A stretch of DNA of 5,886 bases from Lysinibacillus sp. (GTDB lineage Bacteria > Bacillota > Bacilli > Bacillales_A > Planococcaceae), in the NCBI GenBank assembly GCA_012735355.1, contig JAAYHP010000632.1, positions 1 through 5,886 on the forward strand. Reading direction: 5' to 3'. The stretch's first letter is position 1, and each line of letters starts with the position of its first letter. This document shows, piece by piece, positions 1 to 4,674 of the stretch. Below the pieces are notes generated by a model. The model saw only the letters and a program-made list of their open reading frames with translations. It was not told the origin of the DNA and did not search any database. The translations under genes were made by a program, and so were the position numbers.

Positions 1-133
1 CAGGTTGCCCACGTGTTACTCACCCGTCCGCCGCTAACCTCAAGAAAGCAAGCTTTCTATCGGTTCGCTCGACTTGCTTGTATTAGGCACGCCGCCAGCG
101 TTCGTCCTGAGCCAGGATCAAACTCTCCATAAA
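1..133 (-). rRNA. rrs: 16S ribosomal RNA, 5' end (partial)
   Basis: The minus strand carries the universal 5' portion of 16S rRNA. The 27F site AGAGTTTGATCCTGGCTCAG lies at 107-126, followed by the conserved ACGAACGCTGGCGGCGTGCC stretch, the V1 hairpin (arms 43-49 and 52-58, enclosed by AACC/GGTT at 36-39 and 62-65) and GGCGGACGGGTGAGTAACACGTGGG. By analogy with Bacillus 16S, the mature 5' end is placed at about 133. Only the first 133 nt are inside the window; the rest of the rRNA lies to the left. At window position 78 the rRNA has A where nearly all bacteria have U (E. coli position 56), giving AATACAAGCAAG instead of AATACATGCAAG. Identification is certain; the exact mature end is an estimate. 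Confidence 0.98.
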
Positions 134-181
134 AGAAAATTTGATTTGCTCAAAATTTCACTGACATGTAAATGTCCGAAT

Positions 182-210
182 CTAGTTCATTAACGAGAGT
201 TAATGACTAG
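182..210 (-). other. rRNA leader hairpin
   Basis: CTAGTTCATTAAC (182-194) and GTTAATGACTAG (199-210) form a 12-bp stem with one bulged base and a 4-nt loop. The segment 199-206 can also pair with TCATTAAC at 220-227, because TTCATTAACG occurs twice (186-195 and 219-228). The two hairpins are therefore mutually exclusive. A role in folding or processing of the pre-16S leader is inferred; the pairing itself is directly visible. Confidence 0.6.
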
Positions 211-240
211 AAAATTTATTCATTAACGTTTTGTTGTTCA

Positions 241-252
241 GTTTTCAAAGTT
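241..252 (-). promoter_or_regulatory. boxA-like antitermination element of the rRNA leader
   Basis: On the minus strand the leader reads AACTTTGAAAACTGAACAAC, closely resembling the Bacillus rRNA leader boxA (CTTTGAAAACTGAA). It lies about 30 nt downstream of the predicted P2 start. boxA in nascent rRNA recruits NusB/NusE-type factors so that RNA polymerase resists premature termination. The function is taken from the known family. Confidence 0.7.
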
Positions 253-286
253 CATTTTTATCCGCTTTTTTTGCAGTGACTTTTAT

Positions 287-315
287 ATTATATCTCAACA
301 CCTTTTTGATGTCAA
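287..315 (-). promoter_or_regulatory. rRNA promoter P2 (sigma-A)
   Basis: A perfect consensus promoter on the minus strand: TTGACA at 310-315, a 17-bp spacer, and TATAAT at 287-292. Transcription should start at about 280 and run left into the 16S gene. The upstream side is rich in A/T tracts, which may act as an UP element. Perfect hexamers with ideal spacing directly ahead of a 16S gene leave little doubt. Confidence 0.92.
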
Positions 316-389
316 TACTTTTTTAAAAGTTTTTTGAAGTTGATTTCTTTTTGAAATCATTCTGTTCTGTCGTTTCAGCGACGATTATT

Positions 390-419
390 ATAATACAACA
401 CTCACCTTAAAAGTGTCAA
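390..419 (-). promoter_or_regulatory. rRNA promoter P1 (sigma-A)
   Basis: A second minus-strand promoter lies 104 bp upstream of P2: TTGACA at 414-419, an 18-bp spacer, and TATTAT at 390-395, with A/T tracts upstream (about 425-455). Transcription should begin near 383. Tandem P1/P2 promoters about 100 bp apart are usual for rRNA operons in Bacillus. The -10 register is slightly ambiguous because this stretch is a run of TATTATAATAAT. Confidence 0.8.
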
Positions 420-475
420 CACTTTTGTGCAAACTTTTTTTGAAATAATATATTGCTATGATCCAGAACTAGAAA

Positions 476-532
476 AAGCAAAAGAAAAAAGATTGAATTG
501 GAGAACTCATCGGTTATCTCAATTCGATCTTT
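476..532 (-). terminator. intrinsic terminator downstream of ygxA
   Basis: Read on the minus strand, the arm at 517-532 pairs with the arm at 488-504 (about 15 bp, with one A-C mismatch and one bulge). The stem is followed by a U-rich tail, CTTTTTTCTTTTGCTTTTTC. It would stop transcription coming from ygxA before the rRNA promoters. It lies about 190 nt beyond the ygxA stop codon. The plus-strand reading has no comparable T tail after the stem. Confidence 0.75.
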
Positions 533-703
533 CACAGCGGCTTTTCGATAATCAATACTTTTAACTCTTTCAATAGATATTAGCTATTGTAGCATTTATG
601 AAATCCATAATAATTCTCAATTGTTTGTAGTCATGAACATTTCTTCATACATAATAGAAGTAACTCTTTAATTGAACTAGGATTTCTCTTACGTCTCCAA
701 CAG

Positions 704-727
704 TTAGTAATAATATATTATTACTAA
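704..727. repeat. perfect 24-bp AT-rich palindrome at the ygxA stop codon
   Basis: TTAGTAATAATA (704-715) is followed directly by its exact reverse complement (716-727). The palindrome overlaps the TAG stop codon of ygxA at 724-726. No T run follows on either strand, so it is not a standard terminator. It could form a 3' hairpin that protects the mRNA, or a protein-binding site; nothing here decides this. The rest of 533-703 shows no gene or other clear structure. Confidence 0.6.
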
Positions 728-1596
728 GCTTCATTATTTATTCGATAATATCGATGATAAATTGTTTCATTTTTAGATTCAACACTTTCTGCGATAATAT
801 ATCCCTTTTCAACTAAATACTCAATGAATAACTCCAAATCAACAGAATAAAACTTAAGCTCTGGATGATTGTGCAGCTCCTGTATTGACCAAACATCTTT
901 TGTCTTTAACGTTTCTATAATATGTTGTGAACAGGACAAAGTTCTTGAGTTGATAGAAAAATCAATTGCTAAAAATAATAGTTCTAATCTTTTTTCCACA
1001 CATTCTGTACTCGTAACTAATTCCTCATATAATTTGTAAATGGATGGTTCGATTTTTTTTACTTGCGACCAAACAGTAACTTCTGGATACAAACCACTAT
1101 CAATAACTGCTAGCCTCGCTAAATATTGTAGCGACTTTACAACATGATTATATGCATCTAAATAATCCCCGCGATTAAAAAACTCTTTTCCTTCTGTAAA
1201 ACTTCTAACTAACTTAGCGAATTGCACTCCTGATTTAATTTTTCGACCGTAAAAAGAGAAATCTTCCAATTCAAATATTAAATTGCTCACATATTCATTG
1301 CGCTCAAACATGACTTTGCCGTGGAAGATCCAATCAACAATTCGGCGATTTCTACCTATATAAATCCATTTATTCAATAAGTGCTCCGTTATAATATGCA
1401 TTGCTACTTTTTTTTCTTCATAACAATAATGCTTTGTAAAAATTGGTTGTTCTCCTTCTTTTACGATAATCAGTAAAATTTCATCAAATGTATCCGTTAA
1501 ATTTATTTGATCTTCTCTTTTACTTATTAATATGACTCCTAAAGTTTCCGGTTGGCTTGCGCGTTCTTGATAAATTGGACGCAAAATATAATCCAT
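724..1596 (-). CDS. ygxA: nucleotidyltransferase-like protein YgxA
   Basis: A 290-residue protein matching B. subtilis YgxA in length, character and position next to an rRNA operon. The N-terminal part (about 1-115) resembles a nucleotidyltransferase fold. The segment TDTFDEILLIIV (34-45) sits where the family's acidic metal-binding strand lies, with D35 and D38 as candidate residues. The usual GS...DxD signature is not clearly present, so catalysis is doubtful. Residues about 120-230 look all-helical, and 232-285 looks like a winged-helix end. No signal peptide or membrane segment is seen, so it is probably cytoplasmic. The ATG at 1596 is preceded by GAGGAGG with a 7-nt spacer, which supports this start. 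It is divergent from ygzB and has its own downstream terminator. No clear promoter hexamers were found in the 134-bp gap. Substrate and role are unknown; the identification as YgxA is by remembered family features and synteny. Confidence 0.85.
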   Translation of the reverse strand: MDYILRPIYQERASQPETLGVILISKREDQINLTDTFDEILLIIVKEGEQPIFTKHYCYEEKKVAMHIITEHLLNKWIYIGRNRRIVDWIFHGKVMFERNEYVSNLIFELEDFSFYGRKIKSGVQFAKLVRSFTEGKEFFNRGDYLDAYNHVVKSLQYLARLAVIDSGLYPEVTVWSQVKKIEPSIYKLYEELVTSTECVEKRLELLFLAIDFSINSRTLSCSQHIIETLKTKDVWSIQELHNHPELKFYSVDLELFIEYLVEKGYIIAESVESKNETIYHRYYRINNEA

Positions 1597-1693
1597 CTAT
1601 AGGCCTCCTCATTTACGATTCAGATATTTTCTTTCGACAAGAACAAAAATAATCCTTCTTTTTTACTTTCTATTTCTTCCTCCTTCGCGTCTA

Positions 1694-1702
1694 TGTTATA
1701 TT
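1694..1702 (+). promoter_or_regulatory. possible extended -10 promoter of ygzB
   Basis: TGT-TATATT (1694-1702) is an extended -10 element. It would start transcription at about 1709, just ahead of the ygzB ribosome binding site (AGGAGG at 1715-1720). The matching -35 region (TTCTTC at 1674-1679) is poor, so this is a tentative call. Confidence 0.35.
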
Positions 1703-1730
1703 AGAAACTAGATTAGGAGGGCTCTCATCG

Positions 1731-2087
1731 ATGGGGAATAAAAATTACAAAAGCAAAATCAATCGAATTCGTTCCTTCGCTTTAGCACTTATATTTATTG
1801 GATTTGTTGTCATGTATGGTGCCATCTTTTTTAGAGAGAACGTCATTCTAGTTCTTTTATTTATGGGATTAGGATTATTATGTATTATTTTAAGCACTGT
1901 TGTTTACCTTTGGATTGGAATGCTATCGACAAGGGCTGTAAAAGTCGTCTGTCCAAACTGTGGTAAGCTTACGAAAATGTTAGGCCGAGTTGATATGTGT
2001 ATGTACTGTAATGAGCCATTGACTTTAGATCCAACGTTAGAAGGAAAAGAATTTGACGAAGCTTATAATAAAAAATCAAAGGCATAA
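1731..2087 (+). CDS. ygzB: YgzB family membrane protein with zinc ribbon (UPF0295)
   Basis: A 118-residue protein that closely matches what is known of B. subtilis YgzB. It has a short basic N-terminus, two hydrophobic membrane segments (about 15-34 and 39-62), and a C-terminal zinc ribbon. The ribbon has CPNC (C74, C77) and CMYC (C90, C93), separated by the family motif LGRVDM. The conserved tail [15 protein letters not shown] follows. The topology suggests two membrane passes with a zinc-binding domain on one face, probably cytoplasmic. The function is not known. The ATG at 1731 has AGGAGG 10 nt upstream. It is transcribed away from ygxA and ends at a terminator (2092-2132), so it looks monocistronic. 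In Bacillus this gene sits between perR and ygxA in the same orientation. Confidence 0.92.
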   Translation: MGNKNYKSKINRIRSFALALIFIGFVVMYGAIFFRENVILVLLFMGLGLLCIILSTVVYLWIGMLSTRAVKVVCPNCGKLTKMLGRVDMCMYCNEPLTLDPTLEGKEFDEAYNKKSKA

Positions 2088-2091
2088 AAAT

Positions 2092-2132
2092 AAAGTGAGT
2101 AGGAAATCAAAAAGATCTCCTGCTCACTTTTT
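2092..2132. terminator. terminator after ygzB, possibly bidirectional
   Basis: AAAGTGAGTAGGA (2092-2104) pairs with TCCTGCTCACTTT (2118-2130) in a 13-bp stem with one G-U pair and a 13-nt loop. TTTTT (2128-2132) follows on the plus strand. On the minus strand the same stem (one A-C mismatch) is followed by TTTATTTTTATG, so it could also stop transcription of the minus-strand remnant at 2131-2396. It lies 4 nt past the ygzB stop codon. Confidence 0.88.
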
Positions 2133-2396
2133 AATTATGAATTTTTATATTTGCGATTTGGAAGTTTCCGTATTCATCTACAATGACAGTGTACGTCTTA
2201 TATCGATCATAATATTGGTAATCTCCTGAAGCACTATAAAAATCAAAAGTTTCATTCGTCTCCACTAAATAAACTCCATTCTGATACGTAACATCTAAAA
2301 TGGCATTTTCAGGAATACAAATTTATGACCTTCATATGCAATAGCTGCAATATATTCTTCTAAATCAGAATAGGCAAAAATCGTATCACACACCAT
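2131..2396 (-). pseudogene. decayed gene remnant, hypothetical protein (truncated start, one frameshift)
   Basis: Read on the minus strand, two adjoining frames make one continuous protein. Frame A starts at an ATG (2394-2396) and runs MVCDTIFAYSDLEEYIAAIA, then YEGHKFV, before going out of frame to a stop at 2295-2297. Frame B carries on from about 2320 with IPENAILDVTYQNGVYLVE and ends near YTVIVDEYGNFQIANIKIHN at the TAA (2131-2133). Inserting a single base near 2313-2321 restores about 88 codons without a stop. The ATG has no usable ribosome binding site and an in-frame TAG lies 9 nt upstream. No promoter is seen in the 44 nt before the perR terminator, so the original N-terminus is probably lost. 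The protein is rich in Tyr, Asp and Glu. I do not recognise the family. A sequencing error could explain the frameshift but not the missing upstream signals. Confidence 0.7.
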
Positions 2397-2440
2397 GACC
2401 TTAGGCTATGGTACTTAAAATGAACAACAGGGCTTTTAGA

Positions 2441-2475
2441 AAAAATAAAAAACCTAGCAACAAAAAGTTACTAGG
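2441..2475 (-). terminator. perR intrinsic terminator
   Basis: On the minus strand CCTAGTAAC (2467-2475) and GTTGCTAGG (2453-2461) form a 9-bp stem with one G-U pair and a TTTTT loop. TTTTTTATTTTT (2441-2452) follows directly. It lies 6 nt past the perR stop codon. Confidence 0.92.
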
Positions 2476-2481
2476 ATTCTT

Positions 2482-2928
2482 TTATAAAACTTTTTTATTC
2501 TCTTGTTTGATACAGTCTGGGCAAGTTCCATAGACTTCAAGGCGATGAGAATTTACTTTAAAGCCCGTTACATGAGAGGCAAACTGCTCTACTTCTTTTA
2601 AGGCTGGATAGTGGAAATCGGTAATTTTACCACACTCTTCACAAATCATATGATAGTGGTCATTTGTTACAAAGTCGAAGCGACTTGCAGCATCACCATA
2701 TGTCAATTCCTTTACTAAACCAGCTTCACGAAATACTCTTAAATTGTTATAAACAGTTGCTACGCTCATGTTAGGAAATCTTCCTTCTAGAGCTTTGTAT
2801 ATGTCATCTGCTGTTGGATGGGACATTGAATTAATTAAATATTCCAATATCGCATGACGTTGTGGAGTTATTCTTACGCCCGTTGCCTTTAACGTGTCCA
2901 GAGCATTTTTTAAATGCAATTCAGACAT
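2482..2928 (-). CDS. perR: peroxide-responsive transcriptional repressor PerR (Fur family)
   Basis: PerR is a dimeric Fe(II)/Mn(II)-dependent repressor. H2O2 inactivates it by oxidising iron-binding histidines, which releases genes such as catalase, ahpCF and the heme pathway. The ATG at 2928 is chosen over the one at 2934: GAGGTG (2936-2941) is 7 nt from the former but 1 nt from the latter. This start gives 148 residues and puts every key residue at its B. subtilis number. The helix-turn-helix domain is at about 1-82, including [12 protein letters not shown] and [14 protein letters not shown]. The regulatory metal site H37, D85, H91, H93, D104 is complete. The structural zinc site C96, C99, C136, C139 is also complete. 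The presence of D104, which distinguishes PerR from Fur, and of both sensing histidines (H37, H91) supports a working peroxide sensor. A PerR box covers its predicted transcription start, implying autorepression. Confidence 0.97.
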   Translation of the reverse strand: MSELHLKNALDTLKATGVRITPQRHAILEYLINSMSHPTADDIYKALEGRFPNMSVATVYNNLRVFREAGLVKELTYGDAASRFDFVTNDHYHMICEECGKITDFHYPALKEVEQFASHVTGFKVNSHRLEVYGTCPDCIKQENKKVL

Positions 2929-2935
2929 CGTCATG

Positions 2936-2941
2936 CACCTC
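2936..2941 (-). promoter_or_regulatory. perR ribosome binding site that decides the start
   Basis: GAGGTG on the minus strand is 7 nt from the ATG at 2926-2928. It almost touches the upstream ATG at 2932-2934, which is too close for initiation. The downstream ATG also restores the family's usual N-terminal length. Confidence 0.8.
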
Positions 2942-2959
2942 TTTCCACTTATTATTAAT

Positions 2960-2974
2960 TTATAATCGTTATAA
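2960..2974 (-). promoter_or_regulatory. PerR box (operator) of perR
   Basis: TTATAATCGTTATAA matches the Bacillus PerR box TTATAATNATTATAA at all but one of the fixed positions. The symmetry extends one or two bases further on each side (2958-2976). The site covers the predicted start (about 2970) of the perR promoter, so bound PerR should block its own transcription. This arrangement is known for B. subtilis perR. Confidence 0.88.
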
Positions 2975-2976
2975 AT

Positions 2977-3005
2977 AGTGTAACTAAAAACATAAATTTC
3001 GTCAA
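2977..3005 (-). promoter_or_regulatory. perR promoter (sigma-A)
   Basis: TTGACG at 3000-3005, a 17-bp spacer and TACACT at 2977-2982 on the minus strand. The predicted start is about 2970, giving a leader of roughly 42 nt before the perR ATG. Its location against the PerR box supports the call. Confidence 0.75.
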
Positions 3006-3092
3006 CTTTTCGAAACTTTCAATGATTTATTACCTTTATTTTCTCTAAAAGTTCATTGATTTGCAATATATTTGTTTGGAAAAGTTTTTCAA

Positions 3093-3120
3093 TTGATAAT
3101 AATTAACTTTATTATATAAT
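3093..3120 (+). promoter_or_regulatory. candidate rightward promoter with Fur-like box (3094-3108)
   Basis: On the plus strand, TTGATA (3093-3098), a 16-bp spacer and TATAAT (3115-3120) form a good sigma-A promoter. TGATAATAATTAACT (3094-3108) overlaps the -35 and matches the Fur-family 7-1-7 pattern TGATAATNATTATCA at 12 of 14 fixed positions. No plus-strand gene follows, so a transcript would run antisense into the dehydrogenase gene. The stretch is very AT-rich, so chance is a real alternative. Confidence 0.3.
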
Positions 3121-3138
3121 ATTTATTCTAACTTAAGT

Positions 3139-4083
3139 TTAATATCCTCTTAAAATTTCCATTTTATTCTCAATATCCCGATCACCATTCATCCATTTTC
3201 TTAAACTCGGTTTAAAAATATCGAAGCTTCGTTCTAAATATCTGGATGAACGGCTTGAAATATGTGGAGAAATCGTCACATTGCTCAATTCCCAAAGCCC
3301 GCTATCTTCTGTTAAAGGTTCCTCTTCATAAACATCTAATACCGCATGGAAAATTTGCTTTTCTTCTAAAGCCCTAATTAAATCTTCAGTCTTTACTAAA
3401 TCGCCGCGGCCGAAATTCATAAATATTGCATCTTCACGCATTAGTTTAAAATCTTCATACGTGAGTAAATATTTCGTTTCTTCCGTGCTCGGTAAAATGG
3501 AAATAACGATATGTGCTTTCGGCAATAATTGTTTTAAATCCGAAAGTTGGTGAGTTTCATTCATAAAAGGTGCACTTTTGCCACTGCGATTCACACCAAT
3601 CGTATATACATCAAAGGCTTGCAACATTCGTCCCACTTCAGAACCAATAGCTCCAGGTCCTAAAATTAACGCTACAGAACCATTTAATTCATATAGTTTC
3701 GTTTGCTGATTCCACTGTTTCTTGCGTTGTTGTTCATAAATAAAGGGTAACACTCGTTTAATGGCAAGCAAGTGAGCTAAAATAGATTCTGCCATCGGTC
3801 TTTTATGTATTCCACGAACATTGGAAACAACTATTCCTCGCTTCGCTATCGCTTTCGCAGGCATTTTTTCAATTCCGGCAGATGCAACAAAAATCCACTC
3901 TAACTTTTCAGCGATTTCAATTGCTCGATCATCTAAATCTTCCCCATAAGTTACAAGCACTTCTGCTTTTGCTAATTGTTCATCGTCAATTCGTTTATGG
4001 AAAACAAAATCAACGTCCGGAAAATCTTTCAATAGAGACTCTTTTAAGTCGGGTCTTGGATCAAATGTAAAATAAACTCTCAT
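3139..4083 (-). CDS. D-2-hydroxyacid dehydrogenase, NAD(P)-dependent
   Basis: A 314-residue cytoplasmic oxidoreductase that interconverts a 2-oxoacid and a D-2-hydroxyacid. The substrate-binding lobe is about 1-95 plus the C-terminus. The Rossmann cofactor domain (about 96-280) has the G142-P-G144-A-I-G147 loop. The expected catalytic triad is complete: R226 in NFGRGDLV, E255 in DVYEEEP, and H274 in SPHIS. After the second strand the protein reads NRS (165-167) rather than the acidic residue typical of NAD users, so NADP(H) preference is possible (inference). Length fits the family. The ATG at 4083 follows AAAGGGG with an 8-nt spacer, inside the last codons of bcp. Only 3 nt separate this start from the bcp stop, so the two genes are probably co-transcribed. 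No promoter of its own and no convincing terminator were seen. Its true substrate (glyoxylate, hydroxypyruvate, phosphoglycerate or another) cannot be told from sequence. Confidence 0.9.
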   Translation of the reverse strand: MRVYFTFDPRPDLKESLLKDFPDVDFVFHKRIDDEQLAKAEVLVTYGEDLDDRAIEIAEKLEWIFVASAGIEKMPAKAIAKRGIVVSNVRGIHKRPMAESILAHLLAIKRVLPFIYEQQRKKQWNQQTKLYELNGSVALILGPGAIGSEVGRMLQAFDVYTIGVNRSGKSAPFMNETHQLSDLKQLLPKAHIVISILPSTEETKYLLTYEDFKLMREDAIFMNFGRGDLVKTEDLIRALEEKQIFHAVLDVYEEEPLTEDSGLWELSNVTISPHISSRSSRYLERSFDIFKPSLRKWMNGDRDIENKMEILRGY

Positions 4084-4086
4084 ATT

Positions 4087-4557
4087 TTATTCCCCTTTGC
4101 GTAAAAATGTTAGCACGTCTTCAATATGGTTTTTAACGCGCACTTTTCTCCATTCCTTAATAATAATTCCTTCTTCATCAATTAAAAAGGTGGAACGTTC
4201 GATCCCCATATATTCCTTACCAAAGTTTTTCTTTAACACCCAAACCCCATATTTTTCGCATACTTCATGTTCTTCATCGACTAATAAAGAAAAGGGTAAG
4301 TCGTATTTTTCAATAAATTTTTGATGCCTTTCTTGTGAATCAGTACTCACACCTAAAATGACCGCATTTAAATCAGCAAAAGATTCGTAATGGTCACGAA
4401 ACTCACAAGCTTGCGTCGTACATCCTGGTGTCATATCTTTCGGATAAAAATATAGTATTACTTTTTTACCTCTAAAGTCACTTAAGCTCACTTTTTCTCC
4501 TTTTTCATTGAAAAGAGTGAATTCTGGTGCTTTTTGATTTACTAATGTTTCAGACAT
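4087..4557 (-). CDS. bcp: thioredoxin-dependent thiol peroxidase (peroxiredoxin BCP)
   Basis: A cytoplasmic peroxiredoxin that reduces H2O2 and organic peroxides using thioredoxin. The ATG at 4557 is chosen over an upstream GTG (4575): GGGAGG (4565-4570) is 7 nt before the ATG and would otherwise lie inside the coding region. This gives 156 residues, close to B. subtilis YgaF. The peroxidatic cysteine C46 lies in DMTPGCTTQAC, with C51 five residues on as the resolving cysteine of the BCP type. R121 in RSTFLID is the conserved active-site arginine. C100 is an additional cysteine. The gene heads a two-gene unit with the dehydrogenase and is divergent from hemL. No PerR box was seen upstream, so direct PerR control is not supported here. 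Confidence 0.95.
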   Translation of the reverse strand: MSETLVNQKAPEFTLFNEKGEKVSLSDFRGKKVILYFYPKDMTPGCTTQACEFRDHYESFADLNAVILGVSTDSQERHQKFIEKYDLPFSLLVDEEHEVCEKYGVWVLKKNFGKEYMGIERSTFLIDEEGIIIKEWRKVRVKNHIEDVLTFLRKGE

Positions 4558-4564
4558 GTTAATT

Positions 4565-4570
4565 CCTCCC
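4565..4570 (-). promoter_or_regulatory. bcp ribosome binding site that decides the start
   Basis: GGGAGG on the minus strand is 7 nt from the ATG at 4555-4557. The in-frame GTG at 4573-4575 lies upstream of this site and has no ribosome binding site of its own, so the shorter protein is preferred. Confidence 0.85.
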
Positions 4571-4578
4571 TTCACATA

Positions 4579-4607
4579 ATCGTACCGAACTACGGAAAAT
4601 GTTTCAA
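4579..4607 (-). promoter_or_regulatory. possible bcp promoter
   Basis: TTGAAA (4602-4607), a 17-bp spacer and TACGAT (4579-4584) on the minus strand. The start would fall at about 4572, leaving a very short leader of about 15 nt. The spacing is ideal but the hexamers are only moderate matches. No promoter for the divergent hemL could be named with confidence in the same gap. Confidence 0.4.
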
Positions 4608-4674
4608 ATTCTTTGGCGTAATATAGTAATTCAAGCTAAAATAAAATTGAAATAGAAAAATTGGAGGCATTACA

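Larger units (their letters stand above)
134..280 (-). other. 16S rRNA leader (5' external spacer)
   Basis: This is the transcribed stretch between the predicted P2 start (about 280) and the mature 16S end. It has no open reading frame. It contains a boxA-like element (241-252) and a strong hairpin (182-210), described separately. In this family such leaders carry antitermination signals and pair with sequence beyond the 16S 3' end to form the RNase III processing stem. That partner sequence lies outside the window and cannot be checked here. Confidence 0.75.

Noticed and set aside
2929..2934. Upstream ATG as the perR start
   Set aside because: The ribosome binding site would be 1 nt away, and the family numbering fits only the ATG at 2928.
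3008..3062. Terminator for the dehydrogenase formed by TCAATGA/TCATTGA
   Set aside because: The stem is only 7 AT-rich base pairs around a 27-nt loop and no T tail follows.
3882..4070. 62-residue plus-strand reading frame inside the dehydrogenase gene
   Set aside because: It lies wholly antisense to a well-supported gene, has no ribosome binding site, and its protein resembles nothing known.
4097..4324. 75-residue plus-strand reading frame inside bcp
   Set aside because: It is antisense to bcp with no ribosome binding site; the Ser/Thr/Phe-rich composition is what an antisense shadow gives.
4558..4575. Longer bcp start at a GTG, adding six residues
   Set aside because: The added codons contain the GGGAGG ribosome binding site for the ATG at 4557, and the longer form exceeds the usual family length.
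4599..4627. Promoter for hemL, either TATAGT at 4622-4627 or a sigma-B type pair GTTTCA/GGCGTA
   Set aside because: TATAGT has no acceptable -35 at the right distance, and the sigma-B-like pair has an 8-bp spacer instead of 12-14.
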